Shown: positions 51,739 to 61,462 of the stretch, piece after piece
Position numbering within the stretch: the stretch's first letter is position 1
How the letters are laid out: the number at the start of each line of letters is the position of its first letter
Notes under the pieces: generated by a model
What the model was told of the DNA's origin: nothing
Databases searched by the model: none
Seen by the model: only the letters and a program-made list of their open reading frames with translations
Origin: Deltaproteobacteria bacterium
GTDB lineage: Bacteria; Desulfobacterota; Desulfarculia; Adiutricales; Adiutricaceae
Assembly: GCA_031265205.1 (NCBI GenBank)
Contig: JAISCZ010000048.1
Span: 1-64,000 of the forward strand
Length of the DNA stretch: 64,000 nucleotides
Reading direction: 5' to 3'
Made by a program: the position numbers and the translations under genes

Positions 51739-52386
51739 ATGTCTCGACTCGCGTCCGGTTTTTTGGGCTTTTTTCTCGTTTTGGCCGTTTTCCTCGGGGG
51801 CGCGGCCCTCGCGGCGGACATTTCCCTGCCCGCGCCCACGACCCAGGGCGGGATCGGGCTCTTTGACGCCCTATGGAAAAGGTCCTCGGCGGCCGGCGGG
51901 GATTTTACCCTCGCCGAGGTCAGCCTCGCCGATCTCTCCACCGTCCTCTGGGCGGCCACCGGCCTCAACAGGGGCGGGACGGGCTATACCGTGCCCATGG
52001 CCGAGGGTTTGCCCCCTTACGTGGACGTCTACGTGGCCGGCCCCGAGGGAGTCTACCTCTATCTCCCCAAGGAGAACCTCTTAAGGGAGATCTCCGCGGA
52101 AAATATCCGCGCCCAGATCGGGGCCCAGGCCTTCGTGGGCAAGGCCTATTACGTCCTTATTTTCGTTTCCAACCCCGAGGAACTGGGCGGCTTGCGTAAC
52201 CGCGACGCGGCCGAGGAGTTCGCGGCCGTTCTGACGGGGGCCATGACCCAGGACGTCTATCTCGCGGCCGCCGCCCTCAAGCTGGGCGCCCGCTACATCC
52301 ATTCCATGAAAGAGCCGGCCATCGTCGCGGGCCTCAAACTCCCTGAAGGCCATAAGCCCTTGGCCCTCATGCTTTTGGGAAATTAG
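51739..52386 (+). CDS. Exported nitroreductase-family (SagB-like) protein
   Basis: The 215 aa protein has a signal peptide (about 1-25, ...GGAALAADI) followed by a nitroreductase fold of the SagB type (SLADLSTVLWAATGLNR, YTVPMAEGLPPYVDVYVAGPEGVYLYLP, AAALKLGARYIHSMK). Such proteins bind FMN and reduce various substrates. An exported member at the head of an iron-uptake operon suggests a role in reducing ferric iron or its chelates, which is an inference. It shares the promoter at 51469 and is followed 89 bases on by FTR1. Confidence 0.8.
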   Translation: MSRLASGFLGFFLVLAVFLGGAALAADISLPAPTTQGGIGLFDALWKRSSAAGGDFTLAEVSLADLSTVLWAATGLNRGGTGYTVPMAEGLPPYVDVYVAGPEGVYLYLPKENLLREISAENIRAQIGAQAFVGKAYYVLIFVSNPEELGGLRNRDAAEEFAAVLTGAMTQDVYLAAAALKLGARYIHSMKEPAIVAGLKLPEGHKPLALMLLGN

Positions 52387-52475
52387 GCCCCCTTTCTTTT
52401 TTCCCTAAAGTCTCGCCCCCATCCTTTAATCCCCCCGTTTTTCTCCCCGCTTTCCGCCGGCATTCGAGGGCATCC

Positions 52476-53807
52476 ATGAAAATATCGCGCTTTTTGGGGC
52501 TTCTGACGCTCGCGTCGCTTTTCTTCTGCCTTTCCTCCAGCCTGGGGGCGCAGGAGGCCTATAAATTTTCGAGCTGGACCGAAATAGCCGCCGCCATGGA
52601 AGTCTCCCTGAACAAAGGCTACGACGTCTACGCGGGCGGCGGCTCCCCGGAAGAGGCGCGGGATTGGGTGAACGACGCCTACTTCGGCTATTACGAAAAA
52701 GAGGGTTTTGAGCGCATGGTCAAATCCTCGATTTCCGGGAAAAGGGCTTCCACGGTCGAGTTTAAGTTCGCCACCATCAAAACCAAGATCAAAAACGGCG
52801 CCCCCACCCAAGAGCTCCGCGCCGAGTTCGACACGCTGATCGCTTGGCTCCAAGAGGACGCCGCGGCCCTGGACCGCAAATTTATGAGTTCCGAGCCCGT
52901 CCCCGCGGCGACCCCGGCCGCGGAAGGCGCGGCCGCGCCCGAGATCGCCCCCGCCGCTTCCGCGGCGGCGGCCGCCCCGACGCTCGCGCCCCGTTCGGGC
53001 CGCGATTGGACGAGCTTTGTCGAGGCCCTCTTTATTTTGCTACGGGAGGGTTTTGAGGCCATTTTGGTCATCGCCGCCATCGCGGCGTACCTCAAGCGCT
53101 CGCGCCAGGACAGTCACATCCGGACCGTTTACGTCAGCGCCGGCGCGGCCGTCGGCGCGAGCGTCCTCGCCGCTATCGCCTTCCAGGCGGTGCTCTCGGT
53201 CTCCCTCGAAAACCAGGAGATCATCGAGGGCGCGACCATGCTGCTCGCGACCGTCGTGCTCTTCGGGGTCAGCAACTGGATGTTCTCCAAGGCCGAGGCC
53301 GAGGCCTGGAAAAACTACATCGAAGGCAAGGTCAAAACGGCGGTGTCCCGCGGCAGCTCCTTCGCGTTGGGGGCCGCGGCCTTTCTGGCGGTTTTCCGGG
53401 AAGGCGCGGAGACCATTCTCTTTTACCAGAGCATGTTCGCCTTTGAGGGGACGGATTCTTTCATGGTGTGGCTGGGCTTCGCCTGCGGCTGCGTGGGGCT
53501 CGTCATTATTTTCATGGTCATCCGCCACGGGACTATGCGCCTGCCCTTAAAGCCTTTCTTCATCGGCACCAGTATCCTCATGTTCGTCATGAGCCTGGCC
53601 TTTTTGGGGGGCGGCGTCAAAGAGCTTATCGAGGGCGACGTCCTCGGGGCCACCGAGGCGCCCTTGGTCCCTTACGTGGAAATTTTGGGAATCTTTCCCT
53701 ATTACCAGACCCTGGTCCCCCAGATCATCCTTTTGCTCTTAGGCGCCTTTTCCGTCGTTTGGATTGTCCGGAAACAAAAGCGCGCGGGACGGACGGCGGC
53801 GGCTTAA
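52476..53807 (+). CDS. FTR1-family iron permease
   Basis: The 443 aa protein has a signal peptide (1-25) and a periplasmic N-terminal domain (about 26-140) similar to the EfeO/c-type region found in FtrC-type permeases. After an Ala/Pro linker come seven membrane segments. The iron-binding motifs are REGFE at 190-194 (LLREGFEAILV) and REGAE at 308-312 (VFREGAETILF), both intact. It moves iron across the inner membrane, here paired with P19 as in Campylobacter and other FtrABCD-like systems. GAGGG precedes the ATG. Confidence 0.94.
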   Translation: MKISRFLGLLTLASLFFCLSSSLGAQEAYKFSSWTEIAAAMEVSLNKGYDVYAGGGSPEEARDWVNDAYFGYYEKEGFERMVKSSISGKRASTVEFKFATIKTKIKNGAPTQELRAEFDTLIAWLQEDAAALDRKFMSSEPVPAATPAAEGAAAPEIAPAASAAAAAPTLAPRSGRDWTSFVEALFILLREGFEAILVIAAIAAYLKRSRQDSHIRTVYVSAGAAVGASVLAAIAFQAVLSVSLENQEIIEGATMLLATVVLFGVSNWMFSKAEAEAWKNYIEGKVKTAVSRGSSFALGAAAFLAVFREGAETILFYQSMFAFEGTDSFMVWLGFACGCVGLVIIFMVIRHGTMRLPLKPFFIGTSILMFVMSLAFLGGGVKELIEGDVLGATEAPLVPYVEILGIFPYYQTLVPQIILLLLGAFSVVWIVRKQKRAGRTAAA

Positions 53808-53816
53808 GCCCCCCGG

Positions 53817-53839
53817 GCCGGCTTCCCTTCGGCTTTTTT
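53817..53839 (+). terminator. Weak terminator between FTR1 and P19 genes
   Basis: GCCG-gcttccctt-CGGC followed by six T. It probably lowers downstream expression without stopping it. Confidence 0.35.
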
Positions 53840-53908
53840 CTCTTGTTGGCCTGACTTACGAATAGGGCCACGATATACGCGATTTATTTCTTTGGAGGAT
53901 TTTTTTTC

Positions 53909-54484
53909 ATGTTACAAAAACGCGTGAGCCTCTTGGCGGCTCTGACTTTCCTTTTCTGTTTGGGCCTCGTTCCCATGGCCATGGCGCAGGCCCCGGGCGC
54001 CGAGGGCACCGCCGGCTTTGAGGAGTTTCCCCTGGGCGACGAGTACGACGTGCCGCCTCTCCATATCGCCGGCGTTTACTTCCAGCCCGTGGACATGGAG
54101 CCGGTGGGCGTGGGCGGTCTCGCCAAGGCCGACAGCGACATGCACCTGGAGGCCGACATCGCGGCCATGGAGAACAATAACTTAGGTTACGGCGCGGGCG
54201 ACTTCGTGCCCAATTTGACCGTCCGTTACGTGGCCGTGAAAAAGGACACGGGCGAAAAGATCGAGGGCGTTTTTATGCCCATGAGCGCCTCCGACGGCCC
54301 CCACTACGGCAATAACGTCAAGCTTAAAGGCGAGGGCGAATACAAGATCACCTTCATCATCGAGAGCCCGGTCAAACAGGATTACCTCCTGCACGTGGAC
54401 CAAGAGACCGGCGTGCCCGGCCGTTTCTGGGACAAGCCCATCGAGGTCTCCTGGGATTTCAACTGGGTGCCCCGCACCTGGTAA
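53909..54484 (+). CDS. P19-type periplasmic iron-binding protein
   Basis: The 191 aa protein has a signal peptide cleaved after MAMAQA. The Tpd/P19 family is recognisable from EFPLGDEYDVPPLHIAGVYFQPVDMEP, DMHLEADI (metal ligands His and Met/Glu), FVPNLTVRYVAVKKDTG, and MPMSASDGPHYGNNVKLKGEGEYKITF. P19 binds copper and iron and delivers iron to FTR1. GGAGG precedes the ATG. Located between FTR1 and DUF2318, the standard order for this system. Confidence 0.95.
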   Translation: MLQKRVSLLAALTFLFCLGLVPMAMAQAPGAEGTAGFEEFPLGDEYDVPPLHIAGVYFQPVDMEPVGVGGLAKADSDMHLEADIAAMENNNLGYGAGDFVPNLTVRYVAVKKDTGEKIEGVFMPMSASDGPHYGNNVKLKGEGEYKITFIIESPVKQDYLLHVDQETGVPGRFWDKPIEVSWDFNWVPRTW

Positions 54485-54493
54485 AAAGGCTTT

Positions 54494-54510
54494 CGGGAAA
54501 TTTTTTCCCG
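54494..54510 (+). other. Perfect hairpin right after the P19 gene
   Basis: CGGGAAA-TTT-TTTCCCG, without a T tail. Probably a 3' protective stem that raises P19 mRNA relative to its neighbours. Confidence 0.4.
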
Positions 54511-54667
54511 GCGGGCCTCGCGCTCGCTCGCTTGTTATTTCGTTACGCTTTCATTTAAGGTTGGGCCGCGCTCCCCCCTTCGGGCTTTAGGGCCCGGGTT
54601 TAAGGGAGCCGCGGCCTTGCCGTTTTCGCGCGCTTTTCCCAAAGGTTCCCACGCGTCTTAAAGTTCC

Positions 54668-55909
54668 ATGCTCGCTTATTTAATCAACGTGGTCGACAAT
54701 ACCTGGCTCCTCGCGCTTTTCGCCCCCATCGCGCTTTTCGTGGGAAGGCGGGGGGACTCCCCAAGGCGGTGGCGCGCCATAGCCTTAGGCGCTTTGGCCC
54801 TAGGTCTCGCCGCGGCCTTAACCTACGCCATCCTCAAGCGCAACACCGGCTGGGTGGTCCGGGAATATTACGACATCGCCATCCTCTGGCCGGCGCTTTT
54901 GGCCTTCGCCCTCTTCGCCGCGCTCCTTTGGGGCTCTTTGCGAAGGGGCGCCAAGCTTCCGGCGCGGATCCTCGCGGGGATCCTTCTGGCCCTGATGGTC
55001 GCGCGCGCGGGCCCCAATCTTTTCACGTATCCTTTAGATTTTGACGTGGGCCTGGACAGCGTCTTCAACATGGATTACCTCGCCAAGGCCACGGGCTACC
55101 TCGCGGGAATCCTCCTTTCGCTCTTGGCCTACGTCGCTTTGGGCGCGGCCCTTAAAAAAACGCCGTCCCGGGCGCTTTATCCCTTAATACTGATCTCGCT
55201 AATTATCTTTTTTCTCTTTCTGGCGGTGGACGCCGCCCGCGTCATGTACGTGCGCGGCATGTTCCCGCGTTACAAGTGGATCCCCGGGCTCGTCATCGAT
55301 CTTATGCGGGGCGGCCGGCGCCTCCCGCTCGCGATTCTTCTCGTCTGGACTTTCGGCTCCTTCGCGCTGATATATCTCTCCTACGCCACGCGCCCCAAAG
55401 GGGACAATCCCGCTTTAGTCCGCAAGAGCCGCAAGGCCTTAAGGCTCCAGTTCCAGAGCGGGGCCTTTTTGCTCCTAACGCTTTTGGCCATCGGCGTGAC
55501 GCTCACTTACCTGCGCTTTTTGGACGCGCGCGGCCCCGTTATCTCGGAGCCAGAGCGGGTGGGCCTTTCCGCGGGGCTGATTCGCCTCGACTTGGAGGTC
55601 GTGGGGGACGGCGATCTGCACCGTTACGAGTACGCGACGGAGGATGGGACCCTCACCCGTTTTATCGTCATCCGCAAATCGGCCACCGCCTTTGGGGTGG
55701 GCTTGGACGCCTGCGACATTTGCGGACCCACGGGTTATTATCAGCGGGGCGATCAGGTGGTCTGCAAGCTCTGCGACGTGGTGATGAACAAGTCCACCAT
55801 CGGTTTTCCCGGGGGCTGCAATCCCGTGCCCCTGGCCTACGCCGTCGCGGCGGGACAGCTGACCATTGACCCCATGGATTTGGAAAGCGAGAAGCGCCGC
55901 TTTCGGTAG
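54668..55909 (+). CDS. DUF2318 membrane protein of the FTR1-P19 system
   Basis: The 413 aa protein has eight or nine membrane segments over residues 1-285. A periplasmic C-terminal DUF2318 domain follows, with CDICGPTGYYQRGDQVVCKLCDVVMNKSTIGFPGGCNPVPL: two CxxC pairs and the GGCNP motif of this family. Often described as an Fe-S or membrane redox protein, it is expected to handle electrons or ferric/ferrous conversion for the permease. The pathway role is inferred from conserved gene order. Confidence 0.92.
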   Translation: MLAYLINVVDNTWLLALFAPIALFVGRRGDSPRRWRAIALGALALGLAAALTYAILKRNTGWVVREYYDIAILWPALLAFALFAALLWGSLRRGAKLPARILAGILLALMVARAGPNLFTYPLDFDVGLDSVFNMDYLAKATGYLAGILLSLLAYVALGAALKKTPSRALYPLILISLIIFFLFLAVDAARVMYVRGMFPRYKWIPGLVIDLMRGGRRLPLAILLVWTFGSFALIYLSYATRPKGDNPALVRKSRKALRLQFQSGAFLLLTLLAIGVTLTYLRFLDARGPVISEPERVGLSAGLIRLDLEVVGDGDLHRYEYATEDGTLTRFIVIRKSATAFGVGLDACDICGPTGYYQRGDQVVCKLCDVVMNKSTIGFPGGCNPVPLAYAVAAGQLTIDPMDLESEKRRFR

Positions 55910-55965
55910 CGCCAGCGGCCCCGCGGGGCGCGGGCGCGGGAGCCTTCAAGCGAGGGAGAGGAACA

Positions 55966-57279
55966 ATGTTTTGGAAGATGGTCACGGGGGCCCTCCGGCG
56001 CCAGAAAAGCAAGCGCCTGATGGTGGCCTTAACCGTGGGTTTGGGGGTCAGCCTGGCGACCGCCATGCTGGGCGTGATGTTTGACGTCGGCGACAAGGTC
56101 AACCAGGAGCTGAAGACCTACGGGGCCAATCTGACCGTCATTCCCCGGGGCGCGTCCCTGGCCGGGGACAAGTACCGCTTCGAGGGCGAGACGGAAGACG
56201 CCTCCGCGGGCGCGGAAGACGCGGAGAACTATCTCCCCGAGGACGAGCTCTATAAGATCAAAATGATCTTCTGGGCCTTTAACGTGGTGGACTTCGCGCC
56301 CTTTTTGGCGACCCGCCTGACCGTGGGGGAGGGGCCGGAGGCGCGCGAGGTCGTCTTTAACGGCACCTGGTTCAATAAGACGCTGGAACTCCCGACGGGG
56401 GACAAGGTCACGACGGGGGTCATGCCCCTCAAATCATGGTGGCGCCTGGAGGGCGAGCCCGGGAGCGACGACCATTTCGACGGGGTCATGGTGGGGCGGA
56501 ACTTGGCCGCGGAACTGGGCTTGGGCTTGGGCTCCGTCTTTACGGCCAAAGACGCGAGCGGGGCGCGGCGCTCCATGCTAACGCGCGGAATCATTGAGAG
56601 CGGCGGGGACGAGGACGACGAGATCTTCGGGACTCTCGCCTTCGCGCAGGCGGCGGCGGGCCTTCCGGGCCTGGCGCAAAAGGTGGAGGTAAGCGCGCTG
56701 ACGACCCCGGAAAACGATTTGGCGCGCCGGGCGGCCGCGGACCCCGAAAGCCTTTCCCGCCTGGAGTGGGACGCCTGGTACTGCACGGCCTATATCAGCT
56801 CCATCGCCTATCAGATCGAGGAAGCCCTCCCCGGGACCCGGGTCAAGCCCGTCTGGCGGGTCGCCGAGTCCGAGGGGGCCATCATGCAAAAGACCCAGCT
56901 CCTAATCGTCCTTTTGACCGTTCTGACCCTCCTGTGCTCGGCATTGGCCATCTCCAACCTCGTGACCGCCAACATCATGGAGCGGAGCGTGGAGATTGGG
57001 CTCATGAAGGCCCTCGGGGCCTCTAACCTCGCGGTCTCCCTCCTGATTTTAGCCGAAACCCTCCTGGTGGCCTTTCTGGGGGGCTTCGTGGGGTACTTGG
57101 CGGGCTTGGGGCTCGCGCGCTTTATCGGAATTTCGGTCTTCGGGTCTCAGGTGGTCGTCAAGACCGTGGTGATCCCTTTGGCCGTTCTCATGGTTCTTTT
57201 GGTGACGCTCCTGGGGAGCCTGCCCGCCCTCCAGGCCATTTTAAAACTGAAGCCCACCGAGGTGCTCCATGGGCGCTAA
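55966..57279 (+). CDS. ABC transporter permease, FtsX/MacB type (first)
   Basis: The 437 aa protein has an N-terminal membrane segment (about 20-40), a large periplasmic domain (about 60-300), and three C-terminal membrane segments with the FtsX core (EIGLMKALGASNLAVSLLILAETLLVAFLGG). GGGAGAGGA precedes the ATG. It overlaps the second permease by 11 bases. Together with the ATPase encoded downstream it forms the ABC part of the FTR1-P19 iron-uptake locus, as in Campylobacter. What it transports or whether it powers iron release is not settled. Confidence 0.92.
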   Translation: MFWKMVTGALRRQKSKRLMVALTVGLGVSLATAMLGVMFDVGDKVNQELKTYGANLTVIPRGASLAGDKYRFEGETEDASAGAEDAENYLPEDELYKIKMIFWAFNVVDFAPFLATRLTVGEGPEAREVVFNGTWFNKTLELPTGDKVTTGVMPLKSWWRLEGEPGSDDHFDGVMVGRNLAAELGLGLGSVFTAKDASGARRSMLTRGIIESGGDEDDEIFGTLAFAQAAAGLPGLAQKVEVSALTTPENDLARRAAADPESLSRLEWDAWYCTAYISSIAYQIEEALPGTRVKPVWRVAESEGAIMQKTQLLIVLLTVLTLLCSALAISNLVTANIMERSVEIGLMKALGASNLAVSLLILAETLLVAFLGGFVGYLAGLGLARFIGISVFGSQVVVKTVVIPLAVLMVLLVTLLGSLPALQAILKLKPTEVLHGR

Positions 57280-58426
57280 AACGGCCCTCCAAGGCAATAG
57301 GCCTTTTCTTTTCAGGATGCTCGCGAGTTCCTTGGTCCGGAGGCGCTCGCGGCTTTTGGTGGCCCTCACGGGAATCGCCATCGGGGCCACGGTCCTCTTG
57401 GGCCTCGTGACCCTCTGCTACGATATCCCCCGGCAGCTGAGCCGCGAGTTCCGCTCCTACGGGGCCAATTTGGCCTTCGTCCCCGTGGGGGGCGCGCTCG
57501 CCCTCGACCGGGGCCTCTTGGAGAAGGCCCGCGCCTTCCTGCCCCAGGGCGAGCTCGTGGGCCTGACCCCCTTCCGCTACGAAAGCGTCCGCTCGCGCAT
57601 GCTCCCGTACACGGCCGTGGGGACGGACTTTACGGAAGCGCGGAAGACGAGCCCCTTCTACCGGGTGGAGGGCGCCTGGCCCGCGCGGCCCGGGGAAATC
57701 CTCGTCGGCGGCGACGTCGCCGAGAGAACGGGGCTCGGCCCCGGCAAGACCATGCCCCTCGACGGGCGCAACTCCCGCCGGGAGCGCTACGACCAGGAGT
57801 TCGCCGTCGTGGGGGTCGTCATCACCGGCGGGGTGGAGGACGAGTTCGTTTTTCTCTCGCTTTCCGACATGGAGGCCATGACCGGGGAAGAGGGTAGGGT
57901 GGATCTGGCGGAGGCCTCCCTTTCCGCCGGCAAGGACGAGCTGGAGCGGATCGCGGGCGCGATTAAGGCGGCCCTTCCCGGGGTGGACGCCCGGCTGGTC
58001 ACCCAGGTGACCCGCTCCGAGGAAACGGTCCTGGCCAAGCTCACGTCCCTCGTCTACTTGGTGACGGCGGTCGTTTTGACCCTCACCATGATCTGCGTCG
58101 CCACCACCATGATGACCGTGGTTTTGGAAAGAAGGCGGGAGATCGGCCTTAAAAAGGCCTTGGGCGCCGACAACCGCCGGGTCGCCCGGGAATTCTTGGC
58201 CGAGGGATTGTGCCTGGGAATCGCGGGAGGGCTTTTAGGCTCCGCCCTCGGGCTCATTTTCGCCCGGGTGGTCTCGGAAAACGTCTTCGGGCGCGCCCTC
58301 AACCCGGAACTCTTTCTGATCCCCTTAACGGTTCTGGTCTCGGCCCTCGTGACCGTCGTCGCCTGTCTCGCCCCGGTCCGGAGGGCCGTGGACGTGGAGC
58401 CGGCCCTGGTTTTGCGCGGCGAGTGA
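57269..58426 (+). CDS. ABC transporter permease, FtsX/MacB type (second)
   Basis: The 385 aa protein has the same layout as the preceding permease: one N-terminal membrane segment, a periplasmic MacB-like domain and the C-terminal FtsX core (REIGLKKALGADNRRVAREFLAEGLCLGIAGGLLG). GAGGTG four bases upstream of the ATG lies inside the preceding gene, so translation is coupled. The two differ enough to form a heterodimer. Confidence 0.92.
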   Translation: MGAKTALQGNRPFLFRMLASSLVRRRSRLLVALTGIAIGATVLLGLVTLCYDIPRQLSREFRSYGANLAFVPVGGALALDRGLLEKARAFLPQGELVGLTPFRYESVRSRMLPYTAVGTDFTEARKTSPFYRVEGAWPARPGEILVGGDVAERTGLGPGKTMPLDGRNSRRERYDQEFAVVGVVITGGVEDEFVFLSLSDMEAMTGEEGRVDLAEASLSAGKDELERIAGAIKAALPGVDARLVTQVTRSEETVLAKLTSLVYLVTAVVLTLTMICVATTMMTVVLERRREIGLKKALGADNRRVAREFLAEGLCLGIAGGLLGSALGLIFARVVSENVFGRALNPELFLIPLTVLVSALVTVVACLAPVRRAVDVEPALVLRGE

Positions 58427-58477
58427 CCCGCGCCGGAGCGCGCGGGCGGAAGCTTTTTTCGCCACAAGGATTTTATT

Positions 58478-59224
58478 ATGGCAAACATCATGGAAATCCA
58501 AAACGTTTCCAAGATCTACGGGCCTCTGAAGGCCCTCCAAGACGTCTCCCTTTCCGTTCCCCCCGGGCAGTGGCTCGCCATCATGGGCCCTTCGGGCTCG
58601 GGCAAGACCACCCTCATGAATATCATCGGCTGCCTGGACACCCCCAGCCTGGGGGAGGTGATCTTGGACGGGGTCAGGCTCTCGTCCCTTAAGCCCGGGG
58701 AACTGACGACCATCCGGCGGGAGGCCATCGGGCTTATTTTTCAGCAGTTCCACCTGGTCTCTTATCTGACGGCCCTGGAAAACGTGATGATGGCCCAGTT
58801 CTACCACAGCCTCGTGGACGAGGGGGAGGCCATGGAGGCCCTGGAGAGGGTGGGCCTCTCCGACAGGGCCCGCCATCTCCCCCGGCAACTCTCCGGAGGC
58901 GAGCAGCAGCGGGTCTGCATCGCGCGGGCCTTAATCAACCATCCCAAGCTTCTCTTGGCCGACGAGCCCACGGGCAACCTCGACGAGATCAACGAAAAGC
59001 TGGTCATGGATATCCTCCATAAGCTGCGCGGGGGCGGCTCCACCATCGTTTTGGTGACGCACGCCCCGGAAGTGGCGGCCCACGCCGACCGCGTCATCGT
59101 CTTGGAGCACGGAAAATTGGCGGAAGACCGCTTAAACGAGCGCGGCGGCGACGCGGGCCCCTTGGCCGCGGCGGGGCTCGCGGAGTCGGAAGGGGAGGTC
59201 GGCGGGGCGAAAATGGCGAGCTGA
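58478..59224 (+). CDS. ABC transporter ATPase (LolD/MacB type)
   Basis: The 248 aa protein has Walker A GPSGSGKTT (37-45), signature LSGGEQQR (138-145) and Walker B LLLADEP (158-164). The signature with EQQR and the H-loop TH are typical of the FtsE/LolD/MacB group that works with FtsX-type permeases. All catalytic residues are intact. Last gene of the iron operon; 51 bases after the second permease with AAGGA upstream. The C-terminal tail (about 220-248) is poorly conserved. Confidence 0.94.
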   Translation: MANIMEIQNVSKIYGPLKALQDVSLSVPPGQWLAIMGPSGSGKTTLMNIIGCLDTPSLGEVILDGVRLSSLKPGELTTIRREAIGLIFQQFHLVSYLTALENVMMAQFYHSLVDEGEAMEALERVGLSDRARHLPRQLSGGEQQRVCIARALINHPKLLLADEPTGNLDEINEKLVMDILHKLRGGGSTIVLVTHAPEVAAHADRVIVLEHGKLAEDRLNERGGDAGPLAAAGLAESEGEVGGAKMAS

Positions 59225-59337
59225 CGGGCCTAAACGGCGGCGCGCGGCGCGCGCGCCAAAAGGGGCGGGCCAAAGGGCGGCGCGGGCGCGCGAAAACGGC
59301 TCGCCGCTTAGGTTCCGCGGGGTCCTTGGGACAATTA

Positions 59338-59367
59338 TTGACTCTTCCCGGGGGGCTCGGCTAAATT
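59338..59367 (+). promoter_or_regulatory. dnaB promoter flanked by inverted GGACAAT/ATTGTCC
   Basis: TTGACT (59338-59343), 18-base spacer, TAAATT (59362-59367). A GGACAAT just upstream and an ATTGTCC just downstream enclose the promoter as an inverted repeat. Confidence 0.5.
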
Positions 59368-59423
59368 ATTGTCCTAAGTTTAATCGTCCTTGAGAGCGCC
59401 TCGCGCCCGGCGGAGAAAGACGT

Positions 59424-60914
59424 ATGGAGCCCCCTGAGTTTGAACAAAAGCGTCCGGCGGACGCCCCCGGCGACGCGCGGGTTTTCGAGTTCGCCCCCCA
59501 TCCCGATTTAGAGGCCGAAAGGGCCCTTTTGGGAAGCCTCATCGTCTACGGGGCCGCCAATATGCCGGAGATCTTGGACGCGGGGCTGCAGCCCGCCGAT
59601 TTTTACCGGGACGCCCACCGGGAAATCTTCGCGGCCATCGCCGATCTCTACAATTCCAACGAGCCCATCGATCTCATTACCCTTTCCGAAAAGCTCAGGA
59701 GGCGGCAGACCTACGCCAAAGTCGGCGGGGCGGGCTATCTCGCCGAACTCCAGGACCTGGGGAGCTCCTTTTTCCATTCCCAGAGCTACGCCCGCGCGAT
59801 AGTGGATAAATCCACTTTGCGAAGGCTCATGGTGGTCGCCGCGGAAACCACGGATAAGTGCCAAACCTGCTCTTCTTCCGCCGCGGAGATTTTGGACGAG
59901 ACCGAGGCGACGATCATGAAGATCCGCGACTCGCGCGCGGACAGCGACATGGTTTACGTCCCCGACTCCTTGGAAGTCGTCCACGACCAAATTATCAAGC
60001 TTTTTGACTTAAAGGGCGCCCTGTCCGGCATTCCCACGGGCTACGCCTATTTGGACGGCAAAACCGGCGGCTTTCAGAAGTCGGACCTTATCGTCCTGGG
60101 CGGCCGGCCGGGCATGGGCAAGACGGCCATGGCCTTAAATATGGCCTTAAACGTGGCCATTCCCAGCATGCGCCAGTCCTCGCGCGATTTGCCCGCGCGG
60201 TCGGTCTTGATTTTCAGCTTGGAGATGGTGCTGTCCCAGATCCTCCAAAGGATGATTTGCCAGGTGGGCCACTACGATTTGCTGGCCATGCGGACCGGAA
60301 AATTGAGCGTGGAGGATATGGGAAGGCTCACGGACACCTTAAGCCTCCTGAAAGAGGCCCCCATCTACATCGACGATTCCTCCTCCGGGCAGAAACTGAA
60401 GCCGGTGGTTTTGCGGGCCAAGGCCAGGCGGCTCCAGCGGCAGCTCCAAACTCAGGGCCTCCCGAACTTGGGGCTCATCGTGGTGGACTATCTGCAGCTC
60501 ATGTCTTCCAACGAGCCGGCCACCAACCGGGAAAGGGAAGTGGCCGAGATCTCCATGAGCCTTAAAAACCTCGCCAAGGAGTTGGACGTGACCGTTTTAT
60601 GCTGCTCCCAGCTCAAAAGGTCGGACGCGGGCAAACCCGATCTGGCGGATTTGCGCGACAGCGGGGCCATTGAGCAGGACGCCGACATCGTGATGTTCAT
60701 GCTGCGCCCAGAGGTCTTGAAGAGCGATCCTGAACTTGAGGGCAAGGCGGAACTGCAAATCAAAAAACACCGCAACGGGCCCACGGCGACCGTTCATCTT
60801 CATTTTCTCAAGCACTGCTCCTCCTTCGTGCCGCCGCTTTTCGAGAGCTACAATAGCCAGGAATCCCGGCCGGCCCCCGCCTCCAAGGGCAAAAAGAAGG
60901 GTAAGGGGCAATAG
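59424..60914 (+). CDS. dnaB: Replicative DNA helicase DnaB
   Basis: The 496 aa protein contains the N-terminal helical domain (about 25-130), the linker and a RecA-type motor. Walker A is GGRPGMGKT (226-234) and Walker B is LGLIVVDYLQLM. Other motifs are present: LIFSLEM, CCSQLKRSD, LRDSGAIEQDADIVMF, and IKKHRNGPT. About a dozen extra residues sit between the Walker A helix and LIFSLEM (IPSMRQSSRDLPARS). It unwinds DNA ahead of the replication fork. GGAG precedes the ATG. Confidence 0.96.
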   Translation: MEPPEFEQKRPADAPGDARVFEFAPHPDLEAERALLGSLIVYGAANMPEILDAGLQPADFYRDAHREIFAAIADLYNSNEPIDLITLSEKLRRRQTYAKVGGAGYLAELQDLGSSFFHSQSYARAIVDKSTLRRLMVVAAETTDKCQTCSSSAAEILDETEATIMKIRDSRADSDMVYVPDSLEVVHDQIIKLFDLKGALSGIPTGYAYLDGKTGGFQKSDLIVLGGRPGMGKTAMALNMALNVAIPSMRQSSRDLPARSVLIFSLEMVLSQILQRMICQVGHYDLLAMRTGKLSVEDMGRLTDTLSLLKEAPIYIDDSSSGQKLKPVVLRAKARRLQRQLQTQGLPNLGLIVVDYLQLMSSNEPATNREREVAEISMSLKNLAKELDVTVLCCSQLKRSDAGKPDLADLRDSGAIEQDADIVMFMLRPEVLKSDPELEGKAELQIKKHRNGPTATVHLHFLKHCSSFVPPLFESYNSQESRPAPASKGKKKGKGQ

Positions 60915-61462
60915 ATTCGGCCTTGGGCCCTCCCTCTCCCCCTCTCCGCCTTGTCTTTGGACGGCGAGCCTCTTTTTTACTGAGGCGAGAGGCTTGGGAA
61001 GGACGCGCGCCAGGGGCTCCAAAGCGGGCTTAAGGGCGCCTGATGGAAAATAAGGCGCGCGCGGGGGCTTTTTCGCGGGCGGCCCTGGCGCGCTTGGGAC
61101 GGGTTTCGCGCTGGCGCGACGCGTCCGCTTTGAAGCGAAAGATAAGAGTGACTCGCGCGTCGCTTTAAGGCGCGGGGGCGCTCCTAAGACGACGCGCCGC
61201 GTCGCCGGAGCGAGCCGCGTTGAGGGCGCCGCGCCGCGCGGGGTTTCCTTCTTTGACCTTTACGCTCAGCTTGGCGTAAATCCGCTTTGCGCGCGGAGCT
61301 TTTTTTAACTTCAAAAGGGAACGCCTTCCGCGATAAAAGGGGGAAACCGTTTTTTTCGGGACTATTCCATTTCGATGGATTTTGGGTTATTTTAAAGGGA
61401 GTTAGGTAGCGAGAATAATTTTCCGTCGCTTTTTTAGGGCGCGCGGAGGGGAGGATTAGTTT
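60915..61462. other. Spacer after dnaB, no gene
   Basis: GC-rich up to 61310, then A/T-richer before the AAA gene with its GGAGG ribosome site. No clear terminator with a T run was seen. Confidence 0.45.
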
